Source: Rubrivivax sp.
Lineage (GTDB): Bacteria; Pseudomonadota; Gammaproteobacteria; Burkholderiales; Burkholderiaceae_C
Reading direction: 5' to 3'
DNA: 33,911 nt
NCBI GenBank assembly: GCA_016789865.1
Contig: JAEUPC010000074.1
Location: 1-33,911 of the forward strand
Every line of letters begins with the position of its first letter. Position 1 is the stretch's first letter. Both the position numbers and the translations under genes were made by a program. Below the pieces are notes generated by a model that was given only the letters and a program-made list of their open reading frames with translations, ran no database searches and was not told where the DNA came from. This document shows positions 1 to 6,791 of this stretch, piece by piece.

Positions 1-171
1 GTTCAGCGGGTGGTCGGGGTTGCCGTCGATGTAGCGCACGACACCGTCGCGCAGGTGCACGCGGATGCCGCAGCGGCACGCGCACATGTAGCAGGTGGTG
101 TTGCGCGTCTCGTGCGCGGCGCCGGCGTGCGGGTCGGCCAGGGGGTCGTGCAGCGGTGGAGCTTGCGCCAT
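1..171 (-). CDS. soeA: Molybdopterin oxidoreductase N-terminus, probable sulfite dehydrogenase subunit SoeA (3' part off the window)
   Basis: Only the first 57 codons are present; the gene runs off the left edge. The peptide starts MAQAPPLHD and carries the N-terminal [4Fe-4S] motif of complex iron-sulfur molybdoenzymes as CYMCACRCGI (Cys27, Cys30, Cys34), followed by VRYIDGNPDHPLN, the usual end of that domain. The CYMCACRCG wording matches my memory of SoeA, the cytoplasmic molybdoprotein of SoeABC, which oxidises sulfite directly to sulfate and passes electrons to the quinone pool. The neighbouring sulfur-carrier genes on the same strand fit this role. The start ATG at 171 has only a weak purine stretch upstream. 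With so little sequence, another family member such as a polysulfide or thiosulfate reductase subunit cannot be excluded. Confidence 0.72.
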   Translation of the reverse strand, partial: MAQAPPLHDPLADPHAGAAHETRNTTCYMCACRCGIRVHLRDGVVRYIDGNPDHPLN

Positions 172-274
172 GTAGGCTGCGTGCCTTTGTCGTCGAGCGT
201 GCCGTTGGTGCGGGCGAGTCTATGCCCGGCGCCGGGTGCGCAGCCCTACCCGGGCGGGCTATGCTGGAGACTAG

Positions 275-293
275 CTGGCCGCGGAGCGGCCGG
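275..293 (-). terminator. Hairpin directly after the small ORF, possible weak terminator or attenuator
   Basis: An inverted repeat of eight base pairs (GGCCGC/GCGGCC core, three-base loop, one wobble pair) begins at the base next to the stop codon at 294-296. There is no T-run after it on the minus strand, so intrinsic termination is uncertain. It may only reduce read-through into soeA or stabilise the upstream mRNA. Confidence 0.25.
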
Positions 294-494
294 TCAGTCC
301 GTTGGCGCGGGTGCCCGGCCCCAGAACACCACTCGGTCGGTGTTTGCCACCGCATCGAGTACTGCGTCGTAGGGCGCCTGGCAGGCCATCAGCGTCACCT
401 CGGCGCCGCGCGCCCGCAATGCGGTGACCACGTCGAGCAGCGCCGTCTCGCAGTCGCCGGGCTCATGCAGCAGCAGGACTGTCGGTGCCGGCAT
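294..494 (-). CDS. Small hypothetical protein at the end of the DsrE-like gene chain
   Basis: A 66-residue protein starting MPAPTVLLLHEPGDCE. I do not recognise a family with certainty. The predicted alternation of beta strands (VLLLH, EVTLMA, RVVFWG) and helices, together with its place after two DsrE-like genes, suggests a short member of the DsrE/F/H (TusBCD) fold; Cys15 and Cys37 are the only cysteines. The ATG at 494 overlaps the upstream stop by one base (TGATG), which implies translational coupling; a TTG at 503 would add three residues. It is probably translated as the last gene of the minus-strand operon before soeA. A specific function cannot be assigned. Confidence 0.6.
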   Translation of the reverse strand: MPAPTVLLLHEPGDCETALLDVVTALRARGAEVTLMACQAPYDAVLDAVANTDRVVFWGRAPAPTD

Positions 495-769
495 CACAGG
501 CAATAGACCTGATCGGCCGCGAGGATCGCCTCGGCCAGCAGTGCCGGCAGCAAGGCCGCATCGCCGACCTCATCGCAAGGCACTTCCACGAACTCCAGCA
601 TCTCGCGCTGTTCGCGCACCGCCGCAGTGTCGGGCAACGGGGCCGCCGCGATGACGCGCACAGTGTCGTTGAGCAGAGTCAGCCCTGTGGCCACGCGCAG
701 GGCCTCGGCCGGTTTGGCGCGAGCCACCACGAGGATGCGTTTTCCCTTGGGCACGCCGGCACCACTCAC
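494..769 (-). CDS. DsrE/DsrF-like sulfur-carrier family protein
   Basis: A 91-residue protein whose N-terminus reads as a beta strand (KRILVVARA) followed by the segment PAEALRVATGLTLL, a pattern typical of the DsrE/F and TusC/D fold. Members of that fold relay persulfide sulfur between TusA and DsrC-type partners. Cysteines lie in the segments VPCDEV and QVYCL at the C-terminus. The start is a GTG at 769 overlapping the previous stop as GTGA, so I reject the much longer open frame, which would lie across the upstream gene. The next gene overlaps its stop by one base. Role in sulfur trafficking is inferred from fold and context, and the identity of the sulfur-binding cysteine is not established. 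Confidence 0.7.
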   Translation of the reverse strand: MSGAGVPKGKRILVVARAKPAEALRVATGLTLLNDTVRVIAAAPLPDTAAVREQREMLEFVEVPCDEVGDAALLPALLAEAILAADQVYCL

Positions 770-1062
770 AGGACGATCACGCGATCGCAGTCGCGCGCGA
801 GCTCGGCATTCTGGAACTGGCTGCGCAGCTTCAGGCCCTGCGGTGCCGGGCCGAGCGCCAATGCCGTCCACGCGTGCTCGCATGCATCGAGTTGCAGTGC
901 GCCGCTGCGCGCCAGCGCCAGCAGCGCCGGGTCTTCCAGCAGCCGCACGCCGCTGTCGGTGAGGAAGCAGCGGCAGCTCCAGCCGCGTGCCACTGCCGCG
1001 CGCGCAAGGCCCAGCAGGTGCGTGCCTGCGCTCTCGTCGCAGGCCACGAGCCCGAGTTTCAT
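766..1062 (-). CDS. DsrE-family protein, probable sulfur relay
   Basis: A 98-residue protein, MKLGLVACDESAGTHLL, with the length and strand-helix pattern of DsrE-like proteins. Cys61 in the segment LQLDACEHAW sits where DsrE/TusD carry their persulfide cysteine in a helix start; Cys8, Cys30, Cys32 and Cys92 are additional. The family accepts sulfane sulfur from rhodanese or TusA donors in the cytoplasm. It lies 45 bases after tusA and its stop overlaps the next start (GTGA), so the two DsrE-like proteins are probably made in matched amounts and may form a hetero-oligomer. It is not the canonical dsrE of the dsrABEFHC block, which is expected beyond the right edge. Confidence 0.72.
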   Translation of the reverse strand: MKLGLVACDESAGTHLLGLARAAVARGWSCRCFLTDSGVRLLEDPALLALARSGALQLDACEHAWTALALGPAPQGLKLRSQFQNAELARDCDRVIVL

Positions 1063-1107
1063 CGTCGTGGGGGGGGCGAAGGCCGAGGAAGGACGGGGCC
1101 GCCCCGG

Positions 1108-1362
1108 TCAGCCCTTGCGGATCGTCCAGCGCATGGTGCTGCCACCATCGTTGGCCTGCGCCACGATTTCGTCGCCCGCGGTCTCGCACATGGCGCTGAT
1201 CGATTCACCGGACGAAGGGTTGTCGAACACCAGTTGCAGCGTCTCGCCCGCGCCCAACTTGTCCAACGCCTTCTTGGTGTACAGCTGCGGATGTGGGCAG
1301 ACATAGCCCTGCACGTCCAGCTGGTAGCTGCCCTCGCTCAGTTTCTCGAATTTCGCCGCCAT
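1108..1362 (-). CDS. tusA: TusA-family sulfur carrier (TsuB/YeeD-like partner of the transporter)
   Basis: An 84-residue TusA protein. It carries the signature CPHP at residues 22-25 (Cys22 would carry the persulfide) followed by the helix LYTKKALDKLGAGE and the strand-turn of the two-layer alpha/beta sandwich. TusA moves sulfane sulfur to DsrE-type acceptors and, in sulfur oxidisers, toward the Dsr or Hdr machinery. The ATG at 1362 is preceded by a clear GGAGG eight bases upstream, so I reject the longer frame starting at 1410. It follows the YeeE-type transporter by 44 bases. That pairing matches the TsuA-TsuB (YeeE-YeeD) thiosulfate uptake pair, in which the TusA-like partner acts on imported thiosulfate. 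Confidence 0.9.
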   Translation of the reverse strand: MAAKFEKLSEGSYQLDVQGYVCPHPQLYTKKALDKLGAGETLQLVFDNPSSGESISAMCETAGDEIVAQANDGGSTMRWTIRKG

Positions 1363-1406
1363 GTGCAGGCCTCCTTGATCGACGGTTGTTCGTGCTGCGG
1401 GCGCCT

Positions 1407-2846
1407 TCACAGGCCCAGCGGCGTTTCACGCGCCATCTTGCGCTCGATCCACCAGTTGAAGAATTTGACACCCAGCCAGCCGCCGCCGGTCATGCCGAGG
1501 CCGAACAGCCACCCCGAAGGGTCGCCATTGGTCACGGTGGCGAAAAACGCACCGATGTTGCAGCCGATACCCACACGCGCGCCGATGCCCATCAGGATGC
1601 CGCCGAAGATGGCCCACAGCGCCACTTCGGTGGTCGGGAACTTCAGCTTGAACTCGTTGTTCAGAAGCGCCATCACCGCCGCGCCGCCGATGACCGAGAC
1701 CGACATCCACAGCACCGGGTTCACGAGCGGACTGGGGATGCCGTTGTCCAGGCCGAAGAAGATGTTGTCGGTGACGTTCATGCCCAGTTGCGCGAGCACC
1801 CAGCCGGCACCCTGGGCCTCCTGCGTCGTCACGTAGAAATAACCGGGGTCGAAGGCGGTGTCCTGGATGCTCAAGCCTTGTGCATGACCCAACGCCTGGA
1901 GCAGTTCGCCGACGTTGTTTACCCCGAAGGCCTGCTGCAGCGTCTGCATGACCCACATCTGCAGGCCGGCGGCCACCCCCAGCACGAGCCCGGCGATGGC
2001 GGTACGGCGCGACGCGGTGACCATGCTCCACCCGCCGGCGAGCTCGGTGCGCAGGCCCGGCGCACGCACCTTGTGGTTGCGCAGATAGCCCTTGCGGTAC
2101 CAGCGCGCATAGATCAGCGCCAGGATCAGCAGCGCCGGCAGCACCGCATTGAGCAGCGCATTGCCGACGAAGGCGCTGGCCACCGGGCTGGCGAAGCCGA
2201 GCACGGCGCCGACGGTGACCGCCTTCAGGTCCCAGATGTAGCCGGCCAGGAACTGGTCGTACCAGCCGTCGCTCACCGACAGCGCCGCCGGCATGTTCTT
2301 GGCCGCCGCCGAGGCGGCCCAGCCGGCCGGCACGAGCGCGTTGGCCACGCCGCCCAGGTCGACGAAGAACGCCTGCGCAAAACTCAGCGACAGCACGACC
2401 AGCAGCGCCGCGACGCTGCCCTCGCCCGTCTTGTACAGCGAGCCCGAGGCGCAGCCGCCGGTGAACACCATGCCGAAGCCGAAGATGGCGCCGCCGATGA
2501 CCGAGTACAGCCCGATCGGCGAGGCGTGGAAAGTGCTCTTGCCGCCCACCGTCACCGCGGCCGAGACGAGGCTGAACAGCACCACCGCGATCATGATGCC
2601 CACGGCCATGCGCGGCACGCCCACGGCAAAGAGGTCGCGGATGGCCGAGGCCATGCAGAAGCGCCCGTACTGCAGCGACATGCCGTAGATGAAGCCGAAC
2701 CAGAGATAGGCAGAGAAGTACAGGTAGCGCCAATCGATGGCCGCGGTCCACACCGAGACGACGAGAAAGGCCGCAGCCACGATGGCGGCACTGAGGACGT
2801 GACGTTGCAGCCCGGCAGCGGGCGATGGGCTCAGACGCGCTTCCAT
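1407..2846 (-). CDS. YeeE/YedE-family transporter, probable thiosulfate or sulfur-compound importer (TsuA-like)
   Basis: A 479-residue polytopic inner-membrane protein of the DUF395 (YeeE/YedE) family. Three family cysteine motifs are visible: GRFCMASAIR (Cys64), TGGCASGSLYKTGEG (Cys132) and VGIGCNIGAFF (Cys429), each in a glycine-rich hairpin. In structurally studied TsuA, cysteines in equivalent loops line the thiosulfate path. The protein is longer than TsuA and resembles the larger YedE/PmpA-type members. The start ATG at 2846 has GGAGA nine bases upstream. The downstream TusA gene supports import of thiosulfate or another sulfane-sulfur compound. The substrate itself is inferred, not shown. 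Confidence 0.88.
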   Translation of the reverse strand: MEARLSPSPAAGLQRHVLSAAIVAAAFLVVSVWTAAIDWRYLYFSAYLWFGFIYGMSLQYGRFCMASAIRDLFAVGVPRMAVGIMIAVVLFSLVSAAVTVGGKSTFHASPIGLYSVIGGAIFGFGMVFTGGCASGSLYKTGEGSVAALLVVLSLSFAQAFFVDLGGVANALVPAGWAASAAAKNMPAALSVSDGWYDQFLAGYIWDLKAVTVGAVLGFASPVASAFVGNALLNAVLPALLILALIYARWYRKGYLRNHKVRAPGLRTELAGGWSMVTASRRTAIAGLVLGVAAGLQMWVMQTLQQAFGVNNVGELLQALGHAQGLSIQDTAFDPGYFYVTTQEAQGAGWVLAQLGMNVTDNIFFGLDNGIPSPLVNPVLWMSVSVIGGAAVMALLNNEFKLKFPTTEVALWAIFGGILMGIGARVGIGCNIGAFFATVTNGDPSGWLFGLGMTGGGWLGVKFFNWWIERKMARETPLGL

Positions 2847-2904
2847 CGTCGGGGGATCTCCATGCGGCGGGGTGGTCGGCGACGCCGGGCCAGGCGATCT
2901 CGAA

Positions 2905-3255
2905 TCACGGGCGGCAGCGCCGGGCGTAGATCTTCCACAGGCCGTCCAGCTGAATCGTGCCCAGGTGTTCGCAACCCAGCCCGTCGAGCATGAACGGGAT
3001 GGTTTCGATGGCGCTCAGGTTGTCTGAGACGATCTCGGCGATCTGCCCCACGGCCAAGGCCTCGAGTGCGCGCTGCGCTCCGAGATTCGTGCGCACGCAG
3101 GTCTGCGCGGTGAAGTCCAGGCAGCACTGCGCGAGCGCGCGCCCGTGGCCAGGGATGTCCACGAGGCGGGTGGCAGGCGGGAACCGAACGGCAGCGCCCG
3201 TCCAGCGCGGCTGCAGGAGCCGCGCCAGCCAGCGAAAGCCGTGGTACCGAATCAT
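2905..3255 (-). CDS. TusA-fold protein lacking the CPxP motif
   Basis: A 116-residue protein. Residues from about 45 to the end follow the TusA pattern: a short strand (CLDFTAQTCV), a helix (LGAQRALEALAVGQ), a strand (AEIVSDN), a helix (AIETIPFMLDGLGC) and a final strand pair ending in WKIYARR. The usual CPxP is replaced by CVRT at Cys53, so the persulfide cysteine may be kept but the helix-capping prolines are lost. An N-terminal extension of about 40 residues is not typical of TusA. The ATG at 3255 lacks a strong ribosome-binding site; an upstream GTG in the same frame is possible. It lies 89 bases after the MerB-like gene and 58 before the transporter. Confidence 0.65.
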   Translation of the reverse strand: MIRYHGFRWLARLLQPRWTGAAVRFPPATRLVDIPGHGRALAQCCLDFTAQTCVRTNLGAQRALEALAVGQIAEIVSDNLSAIETIPFMLDGLGCEHLGTIQLDGLWKIYARRCRP

Positions 3256-3344
3256 GGAGTCGGGCGAATTGGTGGCCAGTGCCAGAGCCGACCACACCAA
3301 GCAAGTCACATGCCTTGCCGGGGCCCTCGGGGGGCTCAGGCGCC

Positions 3345-4100
3345 TCACATTGGATTGTGCAATCGGCTCCTGGGCTCCTGGGCTCCTCGGCCGGTCGCGC
3401 CGGGCGCAGATGAACACCAGGGCCCCGCAAGCAGCGGCCGGAAGAACCCGGCGCCGAACCGCATCGCCTCGTCCACCGAATAGACATCGTGCCGGTCGAG
3501 CGCGCCTGCGTGCCATTGCCGGGCCGCGTCCGCGTCCAGGAGGAACACCATTTCCATGCACAGGCTGTGGGCCGCGTGCCCGATGGGAGCCTGCCAGCGC
3601 ACCCCCACGCAAAGCGTGGCCGGCTGGACCTCGACCACGCGCTCGCCTTGCTGGCGCACCCGCACCGGCATGCCGCTGATGCGGCAACGCGAATCGACTT
3701 GTACCTCGGTCTCGAACACCGGCGCCACCGCCAAGGCGTCGATGGCGCACATCGCCCACACCCAGGGCGCTTCGCAACGCGCCCGGACGCGCAGGGCATG
3801 TGGCGTGCGTTGCGTCGTGACCGGGTACGCACCGACGACGCTGCGGCTGCCGCCCTCGTCGCGCGGCGGGCCGAGCACGACCAGATCGGCGGCGCTCAGC
3901 GCCTGCAGCGCATCGTCCACGTCGAGCGCGCCGGCGGCTTTCTCGAGTTCGGTTCGCGACGGCGGCAGGCCGTGCCAAACCAGCGCCTCGACGATCCGGC
4001 GATGCATCGCCCCGAGCGGTGCCGGCATACGCGCGCGGCGTTCGCCAAGAGGCAACAGTTGCTCCAGGCGGGCGATGGAACTCTGGACCAGGGGGTTCAT
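3345..4100 (-). CDS. Alkylmercury lyase (MerB)-like protein
   Basis: A 251-residue protein with an N-terminal winged-helix-like region (about 30-85) followed by the MerB core. The segment AMCAIDALAV holds Cys118 and Asp121 and a second segment SLCMEMVF holds Cys181. The spacings Cys-3-Asp and Cys-63-Cys are exactly those of the catalytic triad Cys96/Asp99/Cys159 of E. coli plasmid MerB, which cleaves carbon-mercury bonds. The last 25 residues or so are extra and come partly from a short 9-base tandem repeat. No merA, merR, merT or merP is nearby; instead it heads a sulfur-carrier operon, so its natural substrate may not be an organomercurial. The start is uncertain: ATG 4100 has no clear ribosome-binding site and a GTG at 4160 is possible. 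Confidence 0.78.
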   Translation of the reverse strand: MNPLVQSSIARLEQLLPLGERRARMPAPLGAMHRRIVEALVWHGLPPSRTELEKAAGALDVDDALQALSAADLVVLGPPRDEGGSRSVVGAYPVTTQRTPHALRVRARCEAPWVWAMCAIDALAVAPVFETEVQVDSRCRISGMPVRVRQQGERVVEVQPATLCVGVRWQAPIGHAAHSLCMEMVFLLDADAARQWHAGALDRHDVYSVDEAMRFGAGFFRPLLAGPWCSSAPGATGRGAQEPRSRLHNPM

Positions 4101-4297
4101 TGGTAGACGTGCGGGCACCACGGTGAGACGTTGCGGGCGGAAGCCCCTTGCAATCCTCACGCCAGTTCCGGTGCGACCCGATCAGGCAAGCCCGGATGCC
4201 AGCGCCCGAAGGGCGCTCTATCGTCGGACCGCGATGCGCGGCCACCTGCCGCCGGCGTGCTGTGCCCTGCTTGGAAGCGCGGCCCGAGAAGGAGCGA
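4101..4297. promoter_or_regulatory. Divergent intergenic region with a perfect hairpin
   Basis: These 197 bases separate the leftward MerB-like operon from the rightward cytochrome cluster and must hold the leftward promoter and probably the rightward one. A perfect inverted repeat AGCGCCC-GAA-GGGCGCT lies at 4201-4217. It could be an operator or an RNA hairpin in the leader. I saw no convincing sigma-70 hexamers and no GG-N10-GC sigma-54 core at a sensible position. Confidence 0.4.
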
Positions 4298-5572
4298 ATG
4301 AAGACGAGTCGTGCCCGGACCGTGGCCGTGGTCGGTGTTCTTGCGCTGGTGGGTGTGGTGGCAGCCATCGGAGGTCTTCGCGCCTGCAACAGCGATAGGC
4401 TGCTGCACGACGGCGCGACTGGCGCCGCGGGCTCCGTCGCCGAGTTTCTGGCCCGGCATTGGGCCGATCCGATCGCGGCGCAGGGCAGCCCGCCGGCGAG
4501 CTTCTCGGGGCTGGAAGCCTCGCTGGACCCGGCCGCCTGTGGTCAGTGCCACGCCGCGCAACATGCCGACTGGAAGACCAGCCTGCACAGCCGCGCGATG
4601 GGCCCGGGATTGCGCTGGCAGCTTCACTTGATGAGCCAAGCCGACGCCAACGCGTGCCTGCGCTGCCACGCACCGCTGGCCGAGCAGAAGGCCCTGCTGG
4701 CGCGCGAGATGCAGTGGCCGCAGGCGCCGTCGAGCCCGCCCCCGGCCTACGTGCCGCCGCGATTGCACCTGGAGGGCCTGACCTGCGCGGCCTGCCACAT
4801 GCGCCGCCACCAGCGCTTCGGGCCGCCGGCGGCGGGCAGCGCGCCTGTTGCCTCAGCGCCGGCGCCTCACGGCGGCTTCGCGGCCCACGAGGCCTTCCGC
4901 GACAGCCAGTTCTGCGCCCCGTGCCATCAGTTCCCGCCCGAGGGCGCCAGGCTCAACGGCAAGCTGATCGAGAATACCTACGAGGAGTGGCGCGCCAGCC
5001 CGGCGGCGCGCGCCGGGCAGAGTTGTCAGCACTGCCACATGCCGGGTGCGCGGCACTTGTGGCGAGGCATTCACGACGCGGACATGGTGCGCCAGGGGCT
5101 GCACGCCAGCCTGCAGGTGCGGCGGGCCGCAGCCGGACGGCTGAGCGTCGTGGCCGAACTGGCCAATGTGGGCGCGGGCCATCATCTGCCGACCTACCTC
5201 ATCGCCGAGATCGTGGCCACGCTCACTCTGGTTGGCGGCACCGGCGAGCCGCTCGCGGTGCTGGGCCGCCATGTCATCGCCCGCAAGGCCGACCTGGACC
5301 TGACGCGCGAGCTCTCCGACACCCGCCTGGCGCCCGGCGAGCGCTTCCGTTGGGAGCGCGAGGTGTCCGCGCCGGCCGGGAGCGGCCAGATGGTCGAGCT
5401 GCGCGTCGAGGTTCATCCGGGCAAACACTACGAGGATCTGTTCAAGAGCGTGCTCGAGCGGCCTCAGCCGCCCGGCGGCTCCGCCGGCGTGCTGCTGCGC
5501 CAGGCGCTGGAACACCTGCGCCGGGTGCCCTATGAGTCGCATCTCATCCGCCAGCCCATGCCAGCAAGATGA
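4298..5572 (+). CDS. Pentahaem c-type cytochrome, membrane-anchored or secreted
   Basis: A 424-residue protein. A positively charged N-terminus and hydrophobic segment (residues 8-27) act as a Sec signal or anchor. Five CxxCH haem sites start at Cys81 (CGQCH), Cys120 (CLRCH), Cys163 (CAACH), Cys206 (CAPCH) and Cys243 (CQHCH). The rest, from about 260 to 424, has no haem site and looks like a beta-sandwich domain, an arrangement known from cytochrome c554-like multihaem proteins. It is likely a periplasmic or outer-membrane electron carrier. The ATG at 4298 follows AGAAGGAG, so the longer open frame from 4148 is rejected. It opens a rightward cluster with another cytochrome and a porin. The exact electron donor and acceptor cannot be read from sequence. 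Confidence 0.85.
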   Translation: MKTSRARTVAVVGVLALVGVVAAIGGLRACNSDRLLHDGATGAAGSVAEFLARHWADPIAAQGSPPASFSGLEASLDPAACGQCHAAQHADWKTSLHSRAMGPGLRWQLHLMSQADANACLRCHAPLAEQKALLAREMQWPQAPSSPPPAYVPPRLHLEGLTCAACHMRRHQRFGPPAAGSAPVASAPAPHGGFAAHEAFRDSQFCAPCHQFPPEGARLNGKLIENTYEEWRASPAARAGQSCQHCHMPGARHLWRGIHDADMVRQGLHASLQVRRAAAGRLSVVAELANVGAGHHLPTYLIAEIVATLTLVGGTGEPLAVLGRHVIARKADLDLTRELSDTRLAPGERFRWEREVSAPAGSGQMVELRVEVHPGKHYEDLFKSVLERPQPPGGSAGVLLRQALEHLRRVPYESHLIRQPMPAR

Positions 5573-5877
5573 ACGGCGCGTCCGGTCGGCGCCTGGGCCG
5601 CCTGCGGCACGCGCCGGGCGGCTGGGCACGGGCCTGGCAGACCTCGCTTTGCTCCGCAGCGCGTTGCAATTTGCACCGCAGGCCAGGCCCATTGCGCCGG
5701 CGCAACGCCGGCTTGACCAGGCAGCATGGGCTGCCCCGACGCGGACCCGGGGTTCACCACCTTGCACCGGAGCGGATTCGGCGGCACACATCGTGCTTTG
5801 TTCACGCCCCAGGATGGGGCCCGCGTCGGCCCCGGTCCCGGCGCCGCTCTCAGCCCACCGTCCACGGGAGGTCCCGC
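5573..5877 (+). other. Gene-free stretch of 305 bases with one hairpin
   Basis: No credible gene was found here on either strand; the open frame that spans it has no ribosome-binding site and a composition unlike its neighbours. A perfect 7-bp stem with a three-base loop (GCCGGCG-CAA-CGCCGGC) lies at 5696-5712 and is followed by only two T, so it could be a weak terminator for the pentahaem gene. A promoter for the downstream genes may also lie here, but I cannot point to one. Confidence 0.4.
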
Positions 5878-6192
5878 ATGCCCTTAAGAGCCTTTGCACT
5901 GGTGCTGTCTTGCGCCTGGGCACTGTTCGCTGCCGTGCCGCCTGTCGCGGCCGCCACGGCGTCTGGCACGCCGGCAGAGGACTCGCCGCGCGGCCAGGCC
6001 GATGCAAGGCCAGGCGCGCCTGCAACTGCCGCAGCGAAAGCGGCAACCCCTGGCGCGCTGCCCGCGCGCAAGTCGCACTTGCGCTTCAGGGGCCCTGACT
6101 CGACCTGTGGCTGCACCTGCGCCAGCGGGGGCACGACCGAGCGGGCAATTCAGGAGGCCCATGAGACGCGCGAACGCGCGGCCCGGCGCTGA
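5878..6192 (+). CDS. Small secreted Ala/Pro-rich protein with a CxCxC motif
   Basis: A 104-residue protein with a clear Sec signal peptide (hydrophobic core at residues 5-20, likely cleavage after VAA near residue 25). A low-complexity Ala/Pro/Gly segment follows, then a compact CGCTCASGG motif with Cys77, Cys79 and Cys81, and a charged tail. The ATG at 5878 is preceded by GGGAGG, which fixes the start within a longer open frame. I do not recognise the family. The three closely spaced cysteines could bind a metal ion or take part in thiol chemistry in the periplasm. Small proteins also occur in porin-cytochrome operons, so it may be a subunit of the conduit encoded around it. That is context only. 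Confidence 0.6.
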   Translation: MPLRAFALVLSCAWALFAAVPPVAAATASGTPAEDSPRGQADARPGAPATAAAKAATPGALPARKSHLRFRGPDSTCGCTCASGGTTERAIQEAHETRERAARR

Positions 6193-6290
6193 GAGGGCTT
6201 GCGCCGGACGCGCACACGCGCGGCTGCGGCGGCAGCCCGCAGATTCACAACACAGCCCAAACCACAGAACTTCGCAGCGAGGAGGCAATA

Positions 6291-6791
6291 GTGAAAGCAA
6301 TGAGCATCACCCGCAGGATCGGCCGATGGATTGCAGGCACTGCCCTGCTCGTGGCACTGTGGGGCCTGGCAGTTGGCGTGGCCGTGTTGATCGACGGGTC
6401 CACGGCCACGCGCGACGCTTCGCGCGCGGTCGCGGCGGGCTCCGATTGGGGCAGCGAAGCGCTCGCGGCGGCGCGGCAGCAGGCGCTGGATTGGATGCCG
6501 CTGCCGGTGGCCAACGCCTGCGGCATCGGCGCATCGTCGTGCTTCAAGTGCCACAACGGCACGCGCGCCGCCGCGCCGAAGTCGGACAAGGCCAACCGAT
6601 GGCACACCGACCACAAGACGGTCAACGACTCCTGCGTCGGATGCCACGGTGGCAACGCGCGACTGATCAAGAAGGAGATCGCGCACGCCAATCTGGTCAA
6701 GGACGCACGCACGAAGCCCGAGATGTGCAGCAGCTGCCACAAGTCGGGTGACCTTGCGACCCTGGTCAAGAGCTACGCGGGAGGCCAGTGA
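6291..6791 (+). CDS. Membrane-anchored trihaem c-type cytochrome
   Basis: A 166-residue protein with an N-terminal basic stretch and one membrane segment (about residues 14-34) that is probably uncleaved, then a periplasmic domain with three CxxCH sites: Cys84 (CFKCH), Cys115 (CVGCH) and Cys146 (CSSCH). Several extra histidines (His105, His108, His132) could be distal haem ligands. The likely role is to pass electrons between the quinone pool or inner membrane and periplasmic partners. A GTG at 6291 lies five bases after AGGAGG; the ATG at 6300 is too far from it, so GTG is preferred. Its stop overlaps the porin start by one base (TGATG), showing that cytochrome and porin are made together. 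Confidence 0.85.
   Translation: MKAMSITRRIGRWIAGTALLVALWGLAVGVAVLIDGSTATRDASRAVAAGSDWGSEALAAARQQALDWMPLPVANACGIGASSCFKCHNGTRAAAPKSDKANRWHTDHKTVNDSCVGCHGGNARLIKKEIAHANLVKDARTKPEMCSSCHKSGDLATLVKSYAGGQ

Noticed and set aside
494-1189. Long version (231 codons) of the second DsrE-like gene
   Set aside because: It would overlap the first DsrE-like gene completely; the GTGA overlap at 766-769 gives a natural start.
1293-2993. Long plus-strand open frame (566 codons) opposite the YeeE-type transporter
   Set aside because: Rich in His, Arg, Gln and Ala with no domain; it is the antisense shadow of a GC-rich membrane-protein gene.
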